This document shows, piece after piece, positions 30,021 to 38,890 of a stretch of DNA of 64,000 nucleotides (the first letter of the stretch is position 1; every line of letters starts with the position of its first letter). A model generated the notes under the pieces. That model was given only the letters and a program-made list of their open reading frames with translations, was not told the DNA's origin and made no database searches. The DNA comes from Ignavibacteria bacterium (GTDB lineage: Bacteria; Bacteroidota; Ignavibacteria; Kapaibacteriales; Kapaibacteriaceae), in assembly GCA_016873895.1 (NCBI GenBank), contig VGVV01000002.1, forward strand, positions 164,188 through 228,187, read 5' to 3'. Both the position numbers and the translations under genes were made by a program.

Positions 30021-30455
30021 ATGCTGAAGCTATCGAAACGAGTAGAGTATGCACTTCTTGCTGTGCAAGAAATGGCAATACGACCAGAGCAGAAAATCTC
30101 TGCATCAGAGATTGCTGAGCGGTATAGTATATCGCAGTCGCTTGTTGCCAAGGTGCTTCAGCAACTCTCTCGAGATGGTGTAACGCGATCCTATGCTGGC
30201 GTCAATGGCGGATATATGCTGGATAGGGCACCAGAACGGATTACGATTGCGCAGATCATACAAACTATCGAAGGTTCACCAGCGTCGATCATCGAGTGCC
30301 AGAATAGCGACCATCATGACTGTTCTGCTCACTCGACGTGCACGATTCGAGAGCCCCTTACTATTCTTCAGGAACGCATACAGGCAACGTTTGCATCGAT
30401 GACCGTTGCCGAGCTCGCATCACTACGAACATTTGTACAATTGGAGGTATCATGA
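30021..30455 (+). CDS. Rrf2-family regulator, probable Fe-S-sensing control of the suf cluster
   Basis: This 144-residue protein has the Rrf2 winged helix (KLSKRVEYALLAVQEMA, SASEIAERYSISQSLVAKVLQQL, NGGYMLDRAP) and a C-terminal region with three cysteines spaced C-x7-C-x5-C (from ECQNSDHHDC to C about six residues on), plus nearby histidines. IscR-like family members bind a [2Fe-2S] or [4Fe-4S] cluster through three such cysteines and control Fe-S genes. Its place between the reductase and sufA suggests it autoregulates this cluster, perhaps at the promoter before sufB; I cannot identify an operator by eye. The end overlaps the sufA start as ATGA. Confidence 0.9.
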   Translation: MLKLSKRVEYALLAVQEMAIRPEQKISASEIAERYSISQSLVAKVLQQLSRDGVTRSYAGVNGGYMLDRAPERITIAQIIQTIEGSPASIIECQNSDHHDCSAHSTCTIREPLTILQERIQATFASMTVAELASLRTFVQLEVS

Positions 30456-30850
30456 GTGTAGCAATGATAGGCCAAGATGTTGTATCAATTCCTACTAGCG
30501 TAACAGGTACGGACGAGAACGACAACATCATCATTACAACGAAGGCTCTGAGCGAAGTCAAGAAGATCAAAGAGTCGAACAACATCGCAGACGACTTTGG
30601 CCTGCGCCTAGGCGTTAAGGGCGGAGGCTGCTCTGGCATGTCCTATACTCTTGGCTTCGATGGGGCTTCGCGAGATACAGACCTTGTGCTTGATGCAGAA
30701 GGTGTGCGAATCTTCATCGACTCGAAGAGTATGTTCTATCTCATGGGAATGACGCTAGATTTTAGCGATGGACTCATGGGTAAGGGCTTTACGTTTAATA
30801 ATCCAAATGCCACCAAGACGTGTGGTTGTGGCAGCAGTTTTGGCGTTTGA
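30452..30850 (+). CDS. sufA: A-type Fe-S carrier (SufA/IscA/ErpA family)
   Basis: A-type carriers hold newly made clusters and pass them to apoproteins. I start the gene at ATG 30452, with GGAGG 6 bases upstream and an ATGA overlap with the regulator stop, giving 132 residues. An in-frame extension upstream lies within the Rrf2 gene and is not real. The three cluster cysteines are visible: GGGCSGMSY and the C-terminal CGCGSSF pair. An N-terminal stretch of about 25 residues precedes the usual fold, a little longer than average. SufA, IscA and ErpA cannot be separated by sequence alone; the suf context favours SufA. Confidence 0.92.
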   Translation: MSVAMIGQDVVSIPTSVTGTDENDNIIITTKALSEVKKIKESNNIADDFGLRLGVKGGGCSGMSYTLGFDGASRDTDLVLDAEGVRIFIDSKSMFYLMGMTLDFSDGLMGKGFTFNNPNATKTCGCGSSFGV

Positions 30851-30881
30851 TTCTTGAACAATTACGTTAAAGGAAAATGAT

Positions 30882-31508
30882 ATGTCGTACGAATGGAAGT
30901 TTAATGCACGTCCGTACTCTGATGAAGAGGCGAAAGACGTACTGAAAGATGTAATCTCACCTGAGACAACAGACTGGCACTACAATACCCATCACAAAGG
31001 CTACGTTACCTTCCTGAATAAGATCGAGGCCGCGCTGCCGGGTGCTGATCGTGCTGCAGCTAATGGAAATTGGAGCGATTTCGGAGAGCTCAAGCGCAGG
31101 TTTACATGGAACCATGGTGGGACTGTTCTGCACGACGTCTATTGGGATGTAATGGGCGGCGACGGCGATCCATCGAAGGGCCCACAAGTTCTTGCAGCTA
31201 TCGAAAAGGAGTTTGGTTCGTTCGATGCATGGAAGGCAGACTTTAAGGCAACTGCAACGGCAGCAAAGCTCTCTGGCTGGGGAGTGCTTTGTTTAGATAC
31301 ACTGTATTCTGGCCGTCTACTGAATGTTCTTGTCGATGAGCACCACTATGGTGCAATCTGGGGCGGAATTCCATTGATTTCATGCGATGTGTTCGAGCAT
31401 GCATATTATCATAAGGACGGACCTGGTCGTGTTAAGTATATCGATGCCTTTCTGAGCAATCTGCACTGGGGTCGGATCAACGAACGCTTTACAAAGTATA
31501 GCGAGTGA
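30882..31508 (+). CDS. sod: Superoxide dismutase, Fe/Mn family
   Basis: The enzyme dismutates superoxide to oxygen and hydrogen peroxide, here probably in the cytoplasm since no signal peptide is seen. The 208-residue protein has metal-ligand motifs DWHYNTHHKGYV, WNHGGTVLHDVYWD and DVFEHAYYHKDG, plus GWGVLCLDT. The WNHGGTVLH form resembles archaeal and deep-branching bacterial SODs more than the E. coli proteins, which have WNHTFYW-type motifs. Fe or Mn preference cannot be decided. A good ribosome-binding site (AAAGGA) precedes the ATG. Its place after sufA suggests joint protection of Fe-S proteins from oxidative damage. Confidence 0.95.
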   Translation: MSYEWKFNARPYSDEEAKDVLKDVISPETTDWHYNTHHKGYVTFLNKIEAALPGADRAAANGNWSDFGELKRRFTWNHGGTVLHDVYWDVMGGDGDPSKGPQVLAAIEKEFGSFDAWKADFKATATAAKLSGWGVLCLDTLYSGRLLNVLVDEHHYGAIWGGIPLISCDVFEHAYYHKDGPGRVKYIDAFLSNLHWGRINERFTKYSE

Positions 31509-32137
31509 CCTTAGGAATATTTCCACTCAATCTTGTCTTGTTCCCGCAGACGAGAATTGCACTGCATATTTTCGAGCCCCGTTTCAAGGCACTCATCAAT
31601 GAGTGTCTTGAACGGGGTGTTGAGTTTGGTATCAATTACATCGATGAGGGGCACATGCATCCAGTGGGATGTGCCGCCAAGATTGTAGAGGTTACAACTA
31701 CCTACGACGATGGCAGAATGGATATCATTGTTGAAGGAATGTTTCGATACTCCCTTATCGAACTTGAGGAAGCAGACACGCCCTTTGCTGTGGCTTCTAT
31801 TGCGCACTACCTCGATAACACCTATGGGATTGATCAGGATCTTCTTGAATCGGTACTGAAATCCTATAATCTGATCGTAACGATGGTCTTTGGCACACAA
31901 GCACCAACATTCACACTTGATGATTTTGACGAAACACCATCGTATGAGATGGCGCCGAAATGTGGATTTTCTAACGAACAGAAGCAGGAGCTTATGTCGT
32001 TGCAATCCGAGAATAAACGCCTGCAGGTATTGAAGACGCACCTTGACCAGCTACTTCCCGCGATGCGCCGTGCTGAAATGATACAGCAATTCGTACAGCG
32101 CGACGGTTACATCAGAGCGATACCATTCAAGGACTAG
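31505..32137 (+). CDS. LON substrate-binding (N-terminal) domain protein
   Basis: This 210-residue protein consists of a LON N-terminal domain without the ATPase or protease parts: it opens LGIFPLNLVLFPQTRIALHIFEPRF, the classic LON_substr_bdg start (given here in overlapping pieces: LGIFPLNLVLFPQ and LHIFEPRFK). The centre has PVGCAAKIVEV and DIIVEGMFRYSL, and a helical C-terminus follows. Stand-alone members are common in bacteria, with no proven activity. It starts at GTG 31505, overlapping the SOD stop as GTGA, and its last 11 bases overlap the convergent pth gene. Confidence 0.9.
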   Translation: MTLGIFPLNLVLFPQTRIALHIFEPRFKALINECLERGVEFGINYIDEGHMHPVGCAAKIVEVTTTYDDGRMDIIVEGMFRYSLIELEEADTPFAVASIAHYLDNTYGIDQDLLESVLKSYNLIVTMVFGTQAPTFTLDDFDETPSYEMAPKCGFSNEQKQELMSLQSENKRLQVLKTHLDQLLPAMRRAEMIQQFVQRDGYIRAIPFKD

Positions 32138-32726
32138 TTTGTGATAGCGAGCTGTTGGCTCGCTGCATTGCCGAGCTGGGCCCTCCGCTTGCGATATCAG
32201 CAAGCACGTCGCAAGCCTTTGCGATCATGTTCTGCACCAGCGCTGCTTCATCGTGTGGGAAGTCTGACAAGACGTAATCGACCAATTCGCTTGGACCAAA
32301 TTTTCTGTCGATCCCACATCGTAGTCGCCAAAAGTTCTGTGTGGCGAGCTCTTCGATGACTGAACCGATGCCGTTATGTCCACCTGCAGAGCCCCCTGCT
32401 TTCAGATGAATCCTACCAGTAGGGAAGTTGTACTCATCTGTGACCACCACAACGTGCGTAGCCTGCAGTCCGCACGCATGCATATGCTTGCGTATGGCCT
32501 TACCGGAGAGATTCATGTATGTAAGGGGCTTGATGAGATCGATTACCCTTCCGCGGACACGAGCCTGTGTATGCTCGTAGAGATCCCCGTGCCGAGTCCA
32601 GGAAAGCCCATGCTTTTGGGCAAATGCATCAACAACCATGAAGCCGATGTTGTGTCGTGTTGCGGCGTATTCTTCCCCAGGATTGCCAAGCCCGGCAATG
32701 ATATATGAAGGTCTTGGAGTAGGCAT
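32127..32726 (-). CDS. pth: Peptidyl-tRNA hydrolase
   Basis: Pth recycles tRNA by cleaving peptidyl-tRNAs that drop off ribosomes. The 199-residue protein has the key motifs IAGLGNPGEEYAATRHNIGF (catalytic histidine in RHN), LIKPLTYMNLSG (asparagine), VVTDEYNFPTGRI (aspartate) and AGGSAGGHNGIGSV. In most Pth proteins the third motif reads DDLDLP; here it reads DEYNFP, but the leading aspartate is kept. The C-terminus is slightly extended and Ser-rich. The gene is monocistronic and its stop overlaps the end of the convergent LON-domain gene by 11 bases. Confidence 0.96.
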   Translation of the reverse strand: MPTPRPSYIIAGLGNPGEEYAATRHNIGFMVVDAFAQKHGLSWTRHGDLYEHTQARVRGRVIDLIKPLTYMNLSGKAIRKHMHACGLQATHVVVVTDEYNFPTGRIHLKAGGSAGGHNGIGSVIEELATQNFWRLRCGIDRKFGPSELVDYVLSDFPHDEAALVQNMIAKACDVLADIASGGPSSAMQRANSSLSQTSP

Positions 32727-32783
32727 GACGCAAAACTACCCCAAGAGCCCCTTCCGAGCCTCTGCAATTGCTATATTGCGGGG

Positions 32784-32791
32784 TATTTTTG
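32784..32791 (+). promoter_or_regulatory. Candidate -7 promoter box for nuoM-nuoN
   Basis: TATTTTTG fits TAnnTTTG and lies 35 bases before the nuoM ATG, in the region divergent from pth. Motif match only. Confidence 0.4.
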
Positions 32792-32826
32792 CCGATAAGT
32801 GACACCACAAACGGATCGATTGGAAT

Positions 32827-34344
32827 ATGGGCGTGTCTGCACTACTTGCAACCTTGTTCGTACCTCTTGCCGGTGCGATTGCCGTCATGTTCATTCACCG
32901 TGATCAGGCTGTAGCTGCCAAGCGCACTGCACTTGGGTTCTCGATTTTCGCGTTTGTAGCGTCGCTGTTTTTGCTACCGCAGTTTGACAGCAGCAATGTT
33001 TCCATGCAGTATGTTATCGATCAGGCATGGATACCTACTCTAGATGCTGGATTCCGTATTGGCGTAGATGGCATCTCATTACCCTTAGTGCTGCTCACGG
33101 CGCTGATCATGCCGATCGCTCTGCTAGCTTCGTTTGATCCTATCACGAAAAACGTCAAAGCCTACTATGCCCTGATGCTGCTTCTCCAGTTTGGCATGAC
33201 TGGCGTATTTGTTTCATGGGACACATTCCTGTTCTACATCTTTTGGGAGCTGATTCTGATACCGATGTATTTCATCATTGGTATTTGGGGTGGCAAGGAC
33301 AGAATCTATGCAGCGGTAAAGTTCTTCCTGTACACACTCGTTGGCTCGTTGCTTATGCTGCTTGCCATTATTTGGCTGGGACTGCAGGCAAAGTGGGCAG
33401 GGGTTGGGTTTACGGCTGATCTTATCGAACTGCAGAAGATTGGCCCAACGATAGGGATGGATGTGCAGCAATGGCTCTTCTGGGCCTTCGCGATCTCCTT
33501 CCTGATAAAAGTGCCACTCTTTCCATTGCACACATGGCTTCCAGATGCACACGTGCAAGCACCAACCGCAGGATCTGTAATTCTGGCTGGAGTGCTCCTT
33601 AAGCTTGGTACATACGGTTTGATTCGATTTAATCTCGGACTGTTTCCGCAGGCATCAGAACGCTTTGCAACTCTGATTAGCGCTTTGGCCGTCGTTGGCA
33701 TTGTCTACGGGGCATTGGTTGCCATGGTACAAACCGACATCAAAAAGCTGGTCGCATACTCATCGGTTAGCCACCTTGGATTTGTTGTACTGGGCATTTT
33801 TTCAATGAACAATGAAGGCGTTCAGGGTGCAGTGCTTCAAATGATCAATCACGGTATCTCAACACCGATGTTGTTCCTTTGTGTTGGCGTGCTCTACGAG
33901 CGACGCCACACCCGCGAGATCAGTGACTACGGTGGTGTTACAAAAGTTATGCCGCGTTTTGCCGTGATGTTTGCCGTGGCAATGTTTGCCTCTGTAGGAC
34001 TTCCCGGACTCAATGGTTTTGTTGGTGAATTCTTAACACTGCTCGGTGCTTTCAAGAGCACAACACTTGGCACGCCATGGTTCACCATCGTGAGCGCAAG
34101 TGGCGTGATCTTCGCGGCCGTCTATTTACTCTGGATGTTCCAGCGTGTGATGTTTGGAACCAACGACAACCCAGAGAACCATCATCTGCGTGATTTGAAC
34201 GTAAAGGAGTATTGGCAACTCGTGCCGCTTGCACTATTGGCCGTATGGCTCGGTGTTCAGCCGCGTCCGTTGATGATGCTCTCTGAGCAGAGCGTTGCTG
34301 CAATCGTAAAAGCTGCTGCTATCGTAAAAGTTATCCAACCCTGA
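32827..34344 (+). CDS. nuoM: NADH-quinone oxidoreductase subunit M
   Basis: NuoM is one of the antiporter-like proton-pumping subunits in the membrane arm of complex I. The 505-residue, roughly 14-helix protein shows GVDGISLPLVLLTALIMP, WDTFLFYIFWELILIPMYF (with the key glutamate), KVPLFPLHTWLPDAHVQAP, GSVILAGVLLKLGTYG, KKLVAYSSVSHLGFV and the late GLPGLNGFVGEFL. These are standard family motifs including the conserved lysines. It is followed by nuoN after 23 bases. The other complex I genes (nuoA-L) are not in the window, so the operon is split or they lie elsewhere. Confidence 0.97.
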   Translation: MGVSALLATLFVPLAGAIAVMFIHRDQAVAAKRTALGFSIFAFVASLFLLPQFDSSNVSMQYVIDQAWIPTLDAGFRIGVDGISLPLVLLTALIMPIALLASFDPITKNVKAYYALMLLLQFGMTGVFVSWDTFLFYIFWELILIPMYFIIGIWGGKDRIYAAVKFFLYTLVGSLLMLLAIIWLGLQAKWAGVGFTADLIELQKIGPTIGMDVQQWLFWAFAISFLIKVPLFPLHTWLPDAHVQAPTAGSVILAGVLLKLGTYGLIRFNLGLFPQASERFATLISALAVVGIVYGALVAMVQTDIKKLVAYSSVSHLGFVVLGIFSMNNEGVQGAVLQMINHGISTPMLFLCVGVLYERRHTREISDYGGVTKVMPRFAVMFAVAMFASVGLPGLNGFVGEFLTLLGAFKSTTLGTPWFTIVSASGVIFAAVYLLWMFQRVMFGTNDNPENHHLRDLNVKEYWQLVPLALLAVWLGVQPRPLMMLSEQSVAAIVKAAAIVKVIQP

Positions 34345-34367
34345 TTCTTGGCACCAAGGTATTCTGA

Positions 34368-35822
34368 ATGAATATGGAAATTCTCGGATCACTCCCGCTT
34401 GTAGTTATTTGGCTGGCACTTGGTGCTGTCGGTGTCGCAATTCAGGCCTTTGTTCGCGATAACACGCGTCTTGTGTTTGGCTACTACATTTTTACGCTCG
34501 CTCTTACGGCAGTGCTCGCCATGATGCATGCGGGCTATAAGGCAACAGCCTTCTCTGGCATGGTTACGGTAGGGGGCTACGCAAATTATTTTGATGTGCT
34601 CTTTTGTGGAGCAGGTATCATGTCGATGCTTGCGGCCCGACCATATCTGCAACGAGAGGGTATAGAGCTGGACGAATTCTACACGTTGCTTGTTTCTGCT
34701 GTTGCAGGAATGATGTTGATCGCGCATTCGGCCAACCTTATCTCGCTGTTTGTTGGCGTCGAGCTGATGTCGATTTCGTTTTATGTTATGACGGGGTTCT
34801 TGCGCACCAATATCCGCAGCATCGAAGGCGCATTGAAGTACTTCCTGCTTGGAGCATTTGCTTCGGGATTCCTTGTGTACGGCATGTCGCTTATTTACGG
34901 TGCAACTGGTTCGCTTGGATATGGCGAGATCCATGCAGCCATTGCAAGTGGTAATGTGGCCTATCCGAAGCTGCTCGCTATAGGCTGTGTTATGATGGCA
35001 GTTGCCTTGGGCTTTAAAGTTGCAGCCTTCCCGTTCCACCAGTGGGCTCCAGATGTATATGAAGGTGCCCCATCAGTTGTTACGGCATTTATGAGTACGG
35101 CCGGCAAGGCCGCTGCGTTTAGCGCATTCGTGAGCATCTTCATGTCGATCATGCCCCAAGGGGCTAAGCTTACCCCACAGCTTCAAGACATCTTAGCCAT
35201 GATGGCGGCGATTACAATGTTGGTTGGCAACATCACAGCCGTGGCGCAGACGAATGTGAAGCGTATGCTCGCGTATTCGTCTGTTGCTCATGCCGGATAC
35301 CTCGTGATGGGGATTGTTGCAAACAGCGATAATGGACATAGTGCAATCGTATTCTATGTTACTTCATATGTGTTTATGCAGCTGGGGGCCTTTGTCGTAG
35401 TTGGTCTGCTTGAACGTGGTAACGAGGACAACTTGCAGATCAGTGACTACGCTGGTCTGGCAAAGAGAGAGCCTGTGCTCGCTTTCATCATGTCTGTGTT
35501 CATGTTCTCGCTGGCGGGTATACCCCCAATGGCAGGATTCTTTGGTAAGTACCTTCTATTTGTCTCGGTCATCGAATCCCATCTCTGGCTTACGCTCGTT
35601 GCGGTGCTCTCCTCGCTCATCAGCGCTTACTTCTACCTGGGTCTCGTGGTGAAGATGTACTTCTCAGAATCCGAAGGACACCACCAACCTGTGCAATCGG
35701 GAATCGCTGGAATTACTTTAGCAATCACAACAGCAGCCAGCATTGTTCTTGGTCTGTTTACATCACAGATGCTTGCACTTTTCGCAACGTGGTGGCCAAC
35801 TTGGTGGAAAGTGTTGGGATAG
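34368..35822 (+). CDS. nuoN: NADH-quinone oxidoreductase subunit N
   Basis: NuoN is the antiporter-like subunit nearest the quinone end of the complex I membrane arm. The 484-residue protein has many hydrophobic helices and the family motifs LLVSAVAGMMLIAHSANL, LFVGVELMSISFYVM, SIEGALKYFLLGAFASGF, KVAAFPFHQWAPDVYEGAP, VKRMLAYSSVAHAGY and FSLAGIPPMAGFFGKY. It starts MNMEILGS at ATG 34368. The next gene, a secreted protein, begins only 10 bases after its stop, which may put a surface protein under the control of a respiratory operon. Confidence 0.97.
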   Translation: MNMEILGSLPLVVIWLALGAVGVAIQAFVRDNTRLVFGYYIFTLALTAVLAMMHAGYKATAFSGMVTVGGYANYFDVLFCGAGIMSMLAARPYLQREGIELDEFYTLLVSAVAGMMLIAHSANLISLFVGVELMSISFYVMTGFLRTNIRSIEGALKYFLLGAFASGFLVYGMSLIYGATGSLGYGEIHAAIASGNVAYPKLLAIGCVMMAVALGFKVAAFPFHQWAPDVYEGAPSVVTAFMSTAGKAAAFSAFVSIFMSIMPQGAKLTPQLQDILAMMAAITMLVGNITAVAQTNVKRMLAYSSVAHAGYLVMGIVANSDNGHSAIVFYVTSYVFMQLGAFVVVGLLERGNEDNLQISDYAGLAKREPVLAFIMSVFMFSLAGIPPMAGFFGKYLLFVSVIESHLWLTLVAVLSSLISAYFYLGLVVKMYFSESEGHHQPVQSGIAGITLAITTAASIVLGLFTSQMLALFATWWPTWWKVLG

Positions 35823-35832
35823 GGCGTATGCT

Positions 35833-38055
35833 ATGTCGCTGCGACTAGCCGTATCATCACTGTTAGCAATCCTCGCGTGGACACACACAAGTGTAGCGCA
35901 AACGGTTGACGTCTATTCCAATCCAGACAATAAAAAAGACAACATCGTCTCGTTCGGTGCTACCCGGCCGCAACCACCAGAGCCAGTCTCCCGCACTATT
36001 ATCGTGGTTAATGGGTACGGCGCACGAATCCGTATTACGCCCTCGTTTGAGGATATAGGCGGAGCCCATGCAAATGGTTCTAAGGAGTTTGGTGGTCTTG
36101 GTGGTGCAGAAATACTCGAGAACGGCGCAACTCGCGACTTTAGGATCTTGCACCTTGCTAGCTATTCTGAGTTCCCTAACGATACTGTAGCACGTGCTAA
36201 GCTTGTCGTGAGGGTTGAAGAGGAAGGGTCGCAAGCGCTGATCTCACGGTTTGAGTTCTTGCTAATCGGAGTAAAGACAGCAAAATTGCTTGGTACAGAT
36301 GCAACCGTTGTCAATTTCGACTCCGTATTGATAACTCCAACGTGCTCGGTAGCATCGGGGTTCAAATTCTTTGCCGTTTCCAAGGAATCGGTCTCGATTC
36401 GGCAGCAAAAACTTACGTCGATAACGCCATTTCTTGGTAAAGAAGAAATCGTGGTTGCAACGTATCCTTCTGTAACCTTTAATGGGATTAGTAACGTTTC
36501 GTGGGGATGCTCCTATAAGCCCGTTGATGTCGGTCCTGACGTTGCTGATTTCTCTTTGAAATATGAGAATCCAAACGACCTCTCCGATACAAGTGTTACG
36601 GTCCGCCTGCAGGGCATAGGGGTGCAACACAGTCTTGATCCAATTCAGACCCGCGTAACAGATGCATCTGGCACTCCTTGCTCACTCCGTGGTGATACCA
36701 TTGATATCGGATATCTGCCTGAAGAGTTTGACTCGGTGCGTGTTTCACTCTCTGTACAGAACTTTGGAAGTATTGCTGTCGGCGTAGATTCGTTGTCGAT
36801 ACAGGCCAAACACGCTTCTGAGGGGAGTTTTATTCTCAATCGAGGTTTACCCAAGGCTTTGCGAGCGAATGCCGTTGACTCTGTCTCGTTTACGTTCATT
36901 CCAAAGAACGTATCAAGCATGGCTGTTGCTACACTGCGTGTTCATACAAATCTCGGTCGTAGGCCGATATCGTGCGTGCCCCCTTCAGCTGTAACACGAG
37001 AGTTCATTGTTGTGGCACGAAACCGTCCAGCATTGCGCTCAATTGTTGATACAATCGAATTCGGGAGCATCGTAAAACCGGTTGATTGCGAGGGTACGAA
37101 GCCCTATGCGCTAACCGTGCGCAATTACTCTATGAATCCATGTGTCATCGATTCGATACGCATCAATCCTATTGGTGGTTCGGTTCAGGTTCTGCTGCCT
37201 CCAGGAAGTATCATTCCACCCAACAGCGCCATCGTGATTGATTGCCAGTTCTTGCCGCAGCGCATTGGCAATGAAGTTGGTACGTTGACGTTGTGGCTGA
37301 ATACACCACAGGGTAGGCTGGATGTGCCATACCGTGGTAGGTCGGTTGCGCCTAGCAATGTGGCTCTACGTATCGACGACTCGCTGCGTGCGAGACCTGG
37401 CTCGACTCTGCGTTTCCCGGTTCGTGTTGACGCTGAGGATCTGCGTGCCGTTGAGTTCGTTTCGTTCAGCGTCGACTATAACCCTACTCTCCTTCAATGT
37501 ATTGATGTGCGTCAAGATCGGACTGCCTCGAAAGGTGCCTTGGTCGGCAAAACCGAGCATGCGCGTGGGGTAACATTCACGATTGAGCGCGACGCAGGAC
37601 TCTTCCCGAGTGACACACTGATTGAATTAGATTTTTCTGTTTTTCTTGGCGACAGCGCATGGACGTTGTTGTCGCTTGCCTCTGATGCCGCGGTAGGTAC
37701 GAAGGTTTGTAGAAGCGTGTTTCCAGTTCTACGTGAACATGGGAGATTCTCCCTCGATTCAGTTTGCGGGCTTGCGTATAAAACTCGCGGTGTGAAGCCT
37801 GGTCTCAAGGGTGCGATGTTCCCCAGTCCGGCCTCAGATCATGTAACACTGATGCTGCAACATGATGCTTCTGCACAGGCCGTTGTGATGATTGTTGATG
37901 CGTTTGGTAGAGAGTGTCAGCAGATAGTAGTGCCTGCCTCCACTGGCATGTCGCTAACATCTATCGATACAAGCCGATTGGCCTCTGGCCAGTACTCGGT
38001 CTTTGTGCAGTGCGATGGCTTTACTGAGCGATTATCACTGTTGGTGTCGCAATGA
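35833..38055 (+). CDS. Secreted ASH/cohesin-like protein with T9SS signal
   Basis: I start at ATG 35833 (740 residues); the frame is open further upstream but only within nuoN. A signal peptide ends at VAQ (about residue 23). The body has beta-rich domains with ASH-like repeats (for example EFGSIVKPVDCEG), then a cohesin-like region near residues 515-640 (RPGSTLRFPVRVDAEDLRAV and SFSVDYNPTLLQC), and a T9SS type A C-terminus (MFPSPASDHVTLML, SRLASGQYSVFV). The cohesin-like and sorting parts resemble those of the 1665-residue protein at 218. It likely forms a two-gene unit with the beta-barrel protein that overlaps its stop (ATGA). Function unknown. Confidence 0.85.
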   Translation: MSLRLAVSSLLAILAWTHTSVAQTVDVYSNPDNKKDNIVSFGATRPQPPEPVSRTIIVVNGYGARIRITPSFEDIGGAHANGSKEFGGLGGAEILENGATRDFRILHLASYSEFPNDTVARAKLVVRVEEEGSQALISRFEFLLIGVKTAKLLGTDATVVNFDSVLITPTCSVASGFKFFAVSKESVSIRQQKLTSITPFLGKEEIVVATYPSVTFNGISNVSWGCSYKPVDVGPDVADFSLKYENPNDLSDTSVTVRLQGIGVQHSLDPIQTRVTDASGTPCSLRGDTIDIGYLPEEFDSVRVSLSVQNFGSIAVGVDSLSIQAKHASEGSFILNRGLPKALRANAVDSVSFTFIPKNVSSMAVATLRVHTNLGRRPISCVPPSAVTREFIVVARNRPALRSIVDTIEFGSIVKPVDCEGTKPYALTVRNYSMNPCVIDSIRINPIGGSVQVLLPPGSIIPPNSAIVIDCQFLPQRIGNEVGTLTLWLNTPQGRLDVPYRGRSVAPSNVALRIDDSLRARPGSTLRFPVRVDAEDLRAVEFVSFSVDYNPTLLQCIDVRQDRTASKGALVGKTEHARGVTFTIERDAGLFPSDTLIELDFSVFLGDSAWTLLSLASDAAVGTKVCRSVFPVLREHGRFSLDSVCGLAYKTRGVKPGLKGAMFPSPASDHVTLMLQHDASAQAVVMIVDAFGRECQQIVVPASTGMSLTSIDTSRLASGQYSVFVQCDGFTERLSLLVSQ

Positions 38056-38816
38056 GCCGTTCTGCCTGTTATTTGTTCATGGTTCTGACATCTGCCGCAG
38101 CAGTAGCGCAGCAGATACCATGGAATCCATCTATGAGGCAGCCATATTCTGCTCCTAGGATCTTTGTAGGGCTTGATGCATCTGTTGGTATAGCGCGTCA
38201 TGATGCCCACTTGCAGTACCTCGATGAGTTGTACGGAATCCCTTGCTGTACGTACGATGCTGGACGCAGCACTCCCTTGTCGATAGGCGTAACGGCTGAG
38301 TATTGGGTACTGCCAACATCCGCAGTTACGTTCTCTGTGGGTATTCGCAGCGAATCCACAAGGTTCGAAGCAACACCGTCGGTGCTGCCAAGAAATGGTT
38401 TGCCACCTGTGACAACGCAGTATGTTTTTGATTCGCAAGCCGAATGGCTAGCCCTTGGTATTGGAGCAAAGACTCGTCTATTCTCGTCACCACTTACAAT
38501 TGCCGCGAATCTCGGTGCACATGTAAGGCTTGGTAGCGGTGCAATTCATCGGGAGGTTATCCTAGGGCCTAATGACTTTTACTTTGTAACAGATCCACCT
38601 GCGAAAGAATACCAGCTGCCGGCAGTTGGGCTTTCAGACATCTCAACAGTTGTTCTGCGACCGTCTCTTGCCATTGCCTACGACGTGCCACTCACGTACG
38701 GGTATTACCTGGCACCCAGCATCCGGATCGAAACCACCGCCCAGAGCATTTCACAGCGTTACAAGTGGAATTCCACAGTTTTATCCGTGGGATTTGCATT
38801 CTACAAGGGGCTATGA
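38052..38816 (+). CDS. Outer-membrane beta-barrel protein
   Basis: The 254-residue protein has a signal peptide (about 1-20, ending AVAQQ) and then alternating hydrophobic/polar strands such as SIGVTAEYWVLP, TFSVGIRSES, LTIAANLGAHVRLG and STVLSVGFAFYKG, the pattern of an 8- to 12-stranded outer-membrane barrel. It starts within the stop of the preceding T9SS-type protein gene (ATGA), so the two may work together, for example as an exported protein and its outer-membrane partner; that is inference. No specific family is recognised. Confidence 0.75.
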   Translation: MSRSACYLFMVLTSAAAVAQQIPWNPSMRQPYSAPRIFVGLDASVGIARHDAHLQYLDELYGIPCCTYDAGRSTPLSIGVTAEYWVLPTSAVTFSVGIRSESTRFEATPSVLPRNGLPPVTTQYVFDSQAEWLALGIGAKTRLFSSPLTIAANLGAHVRLGSGAIHREVILGPNDFYFVTDPPAKEYQLPAVGLSDISTVVLRPSLAIAYDVPLTYGYYLAPSIRIETTAQSISQRYKWNSTVLSVGFAFYKGL

Positions 38817-38831
38817 GGCACCTTGGAATAC

Positions 38832-38839
38832 TATATTTG
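38832..38839 (+). promoter_or_regulatory. Candidate -7 promoter box for the DUF1573 gene
   Basis: TATATTTG fits TAnnTTTG and lies about 50 bases before the ATG at 38891, leaving a leader with a TTTTAGGAG ribosome-binding site. Confidence 0.45.
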
Positions 38840-38890
38840 TAGCACAGTCGTCACACAAACGTCAAAAGATTGTTTTAGGAGTTCGTGTTT

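Noticed and set aside
31511-32041. 176-residue open frame antisense to the LON-domain gene
   Set aside because: No motif or start signal; the plus-strand frame is clearly coding.
34389-35039. 216-residue open frame antisense to nuoN
   Set aside because: The nuoN frame has strong family motifs throughout; the antisense product is Cys/His/Arg-rich and reads as a shadow.
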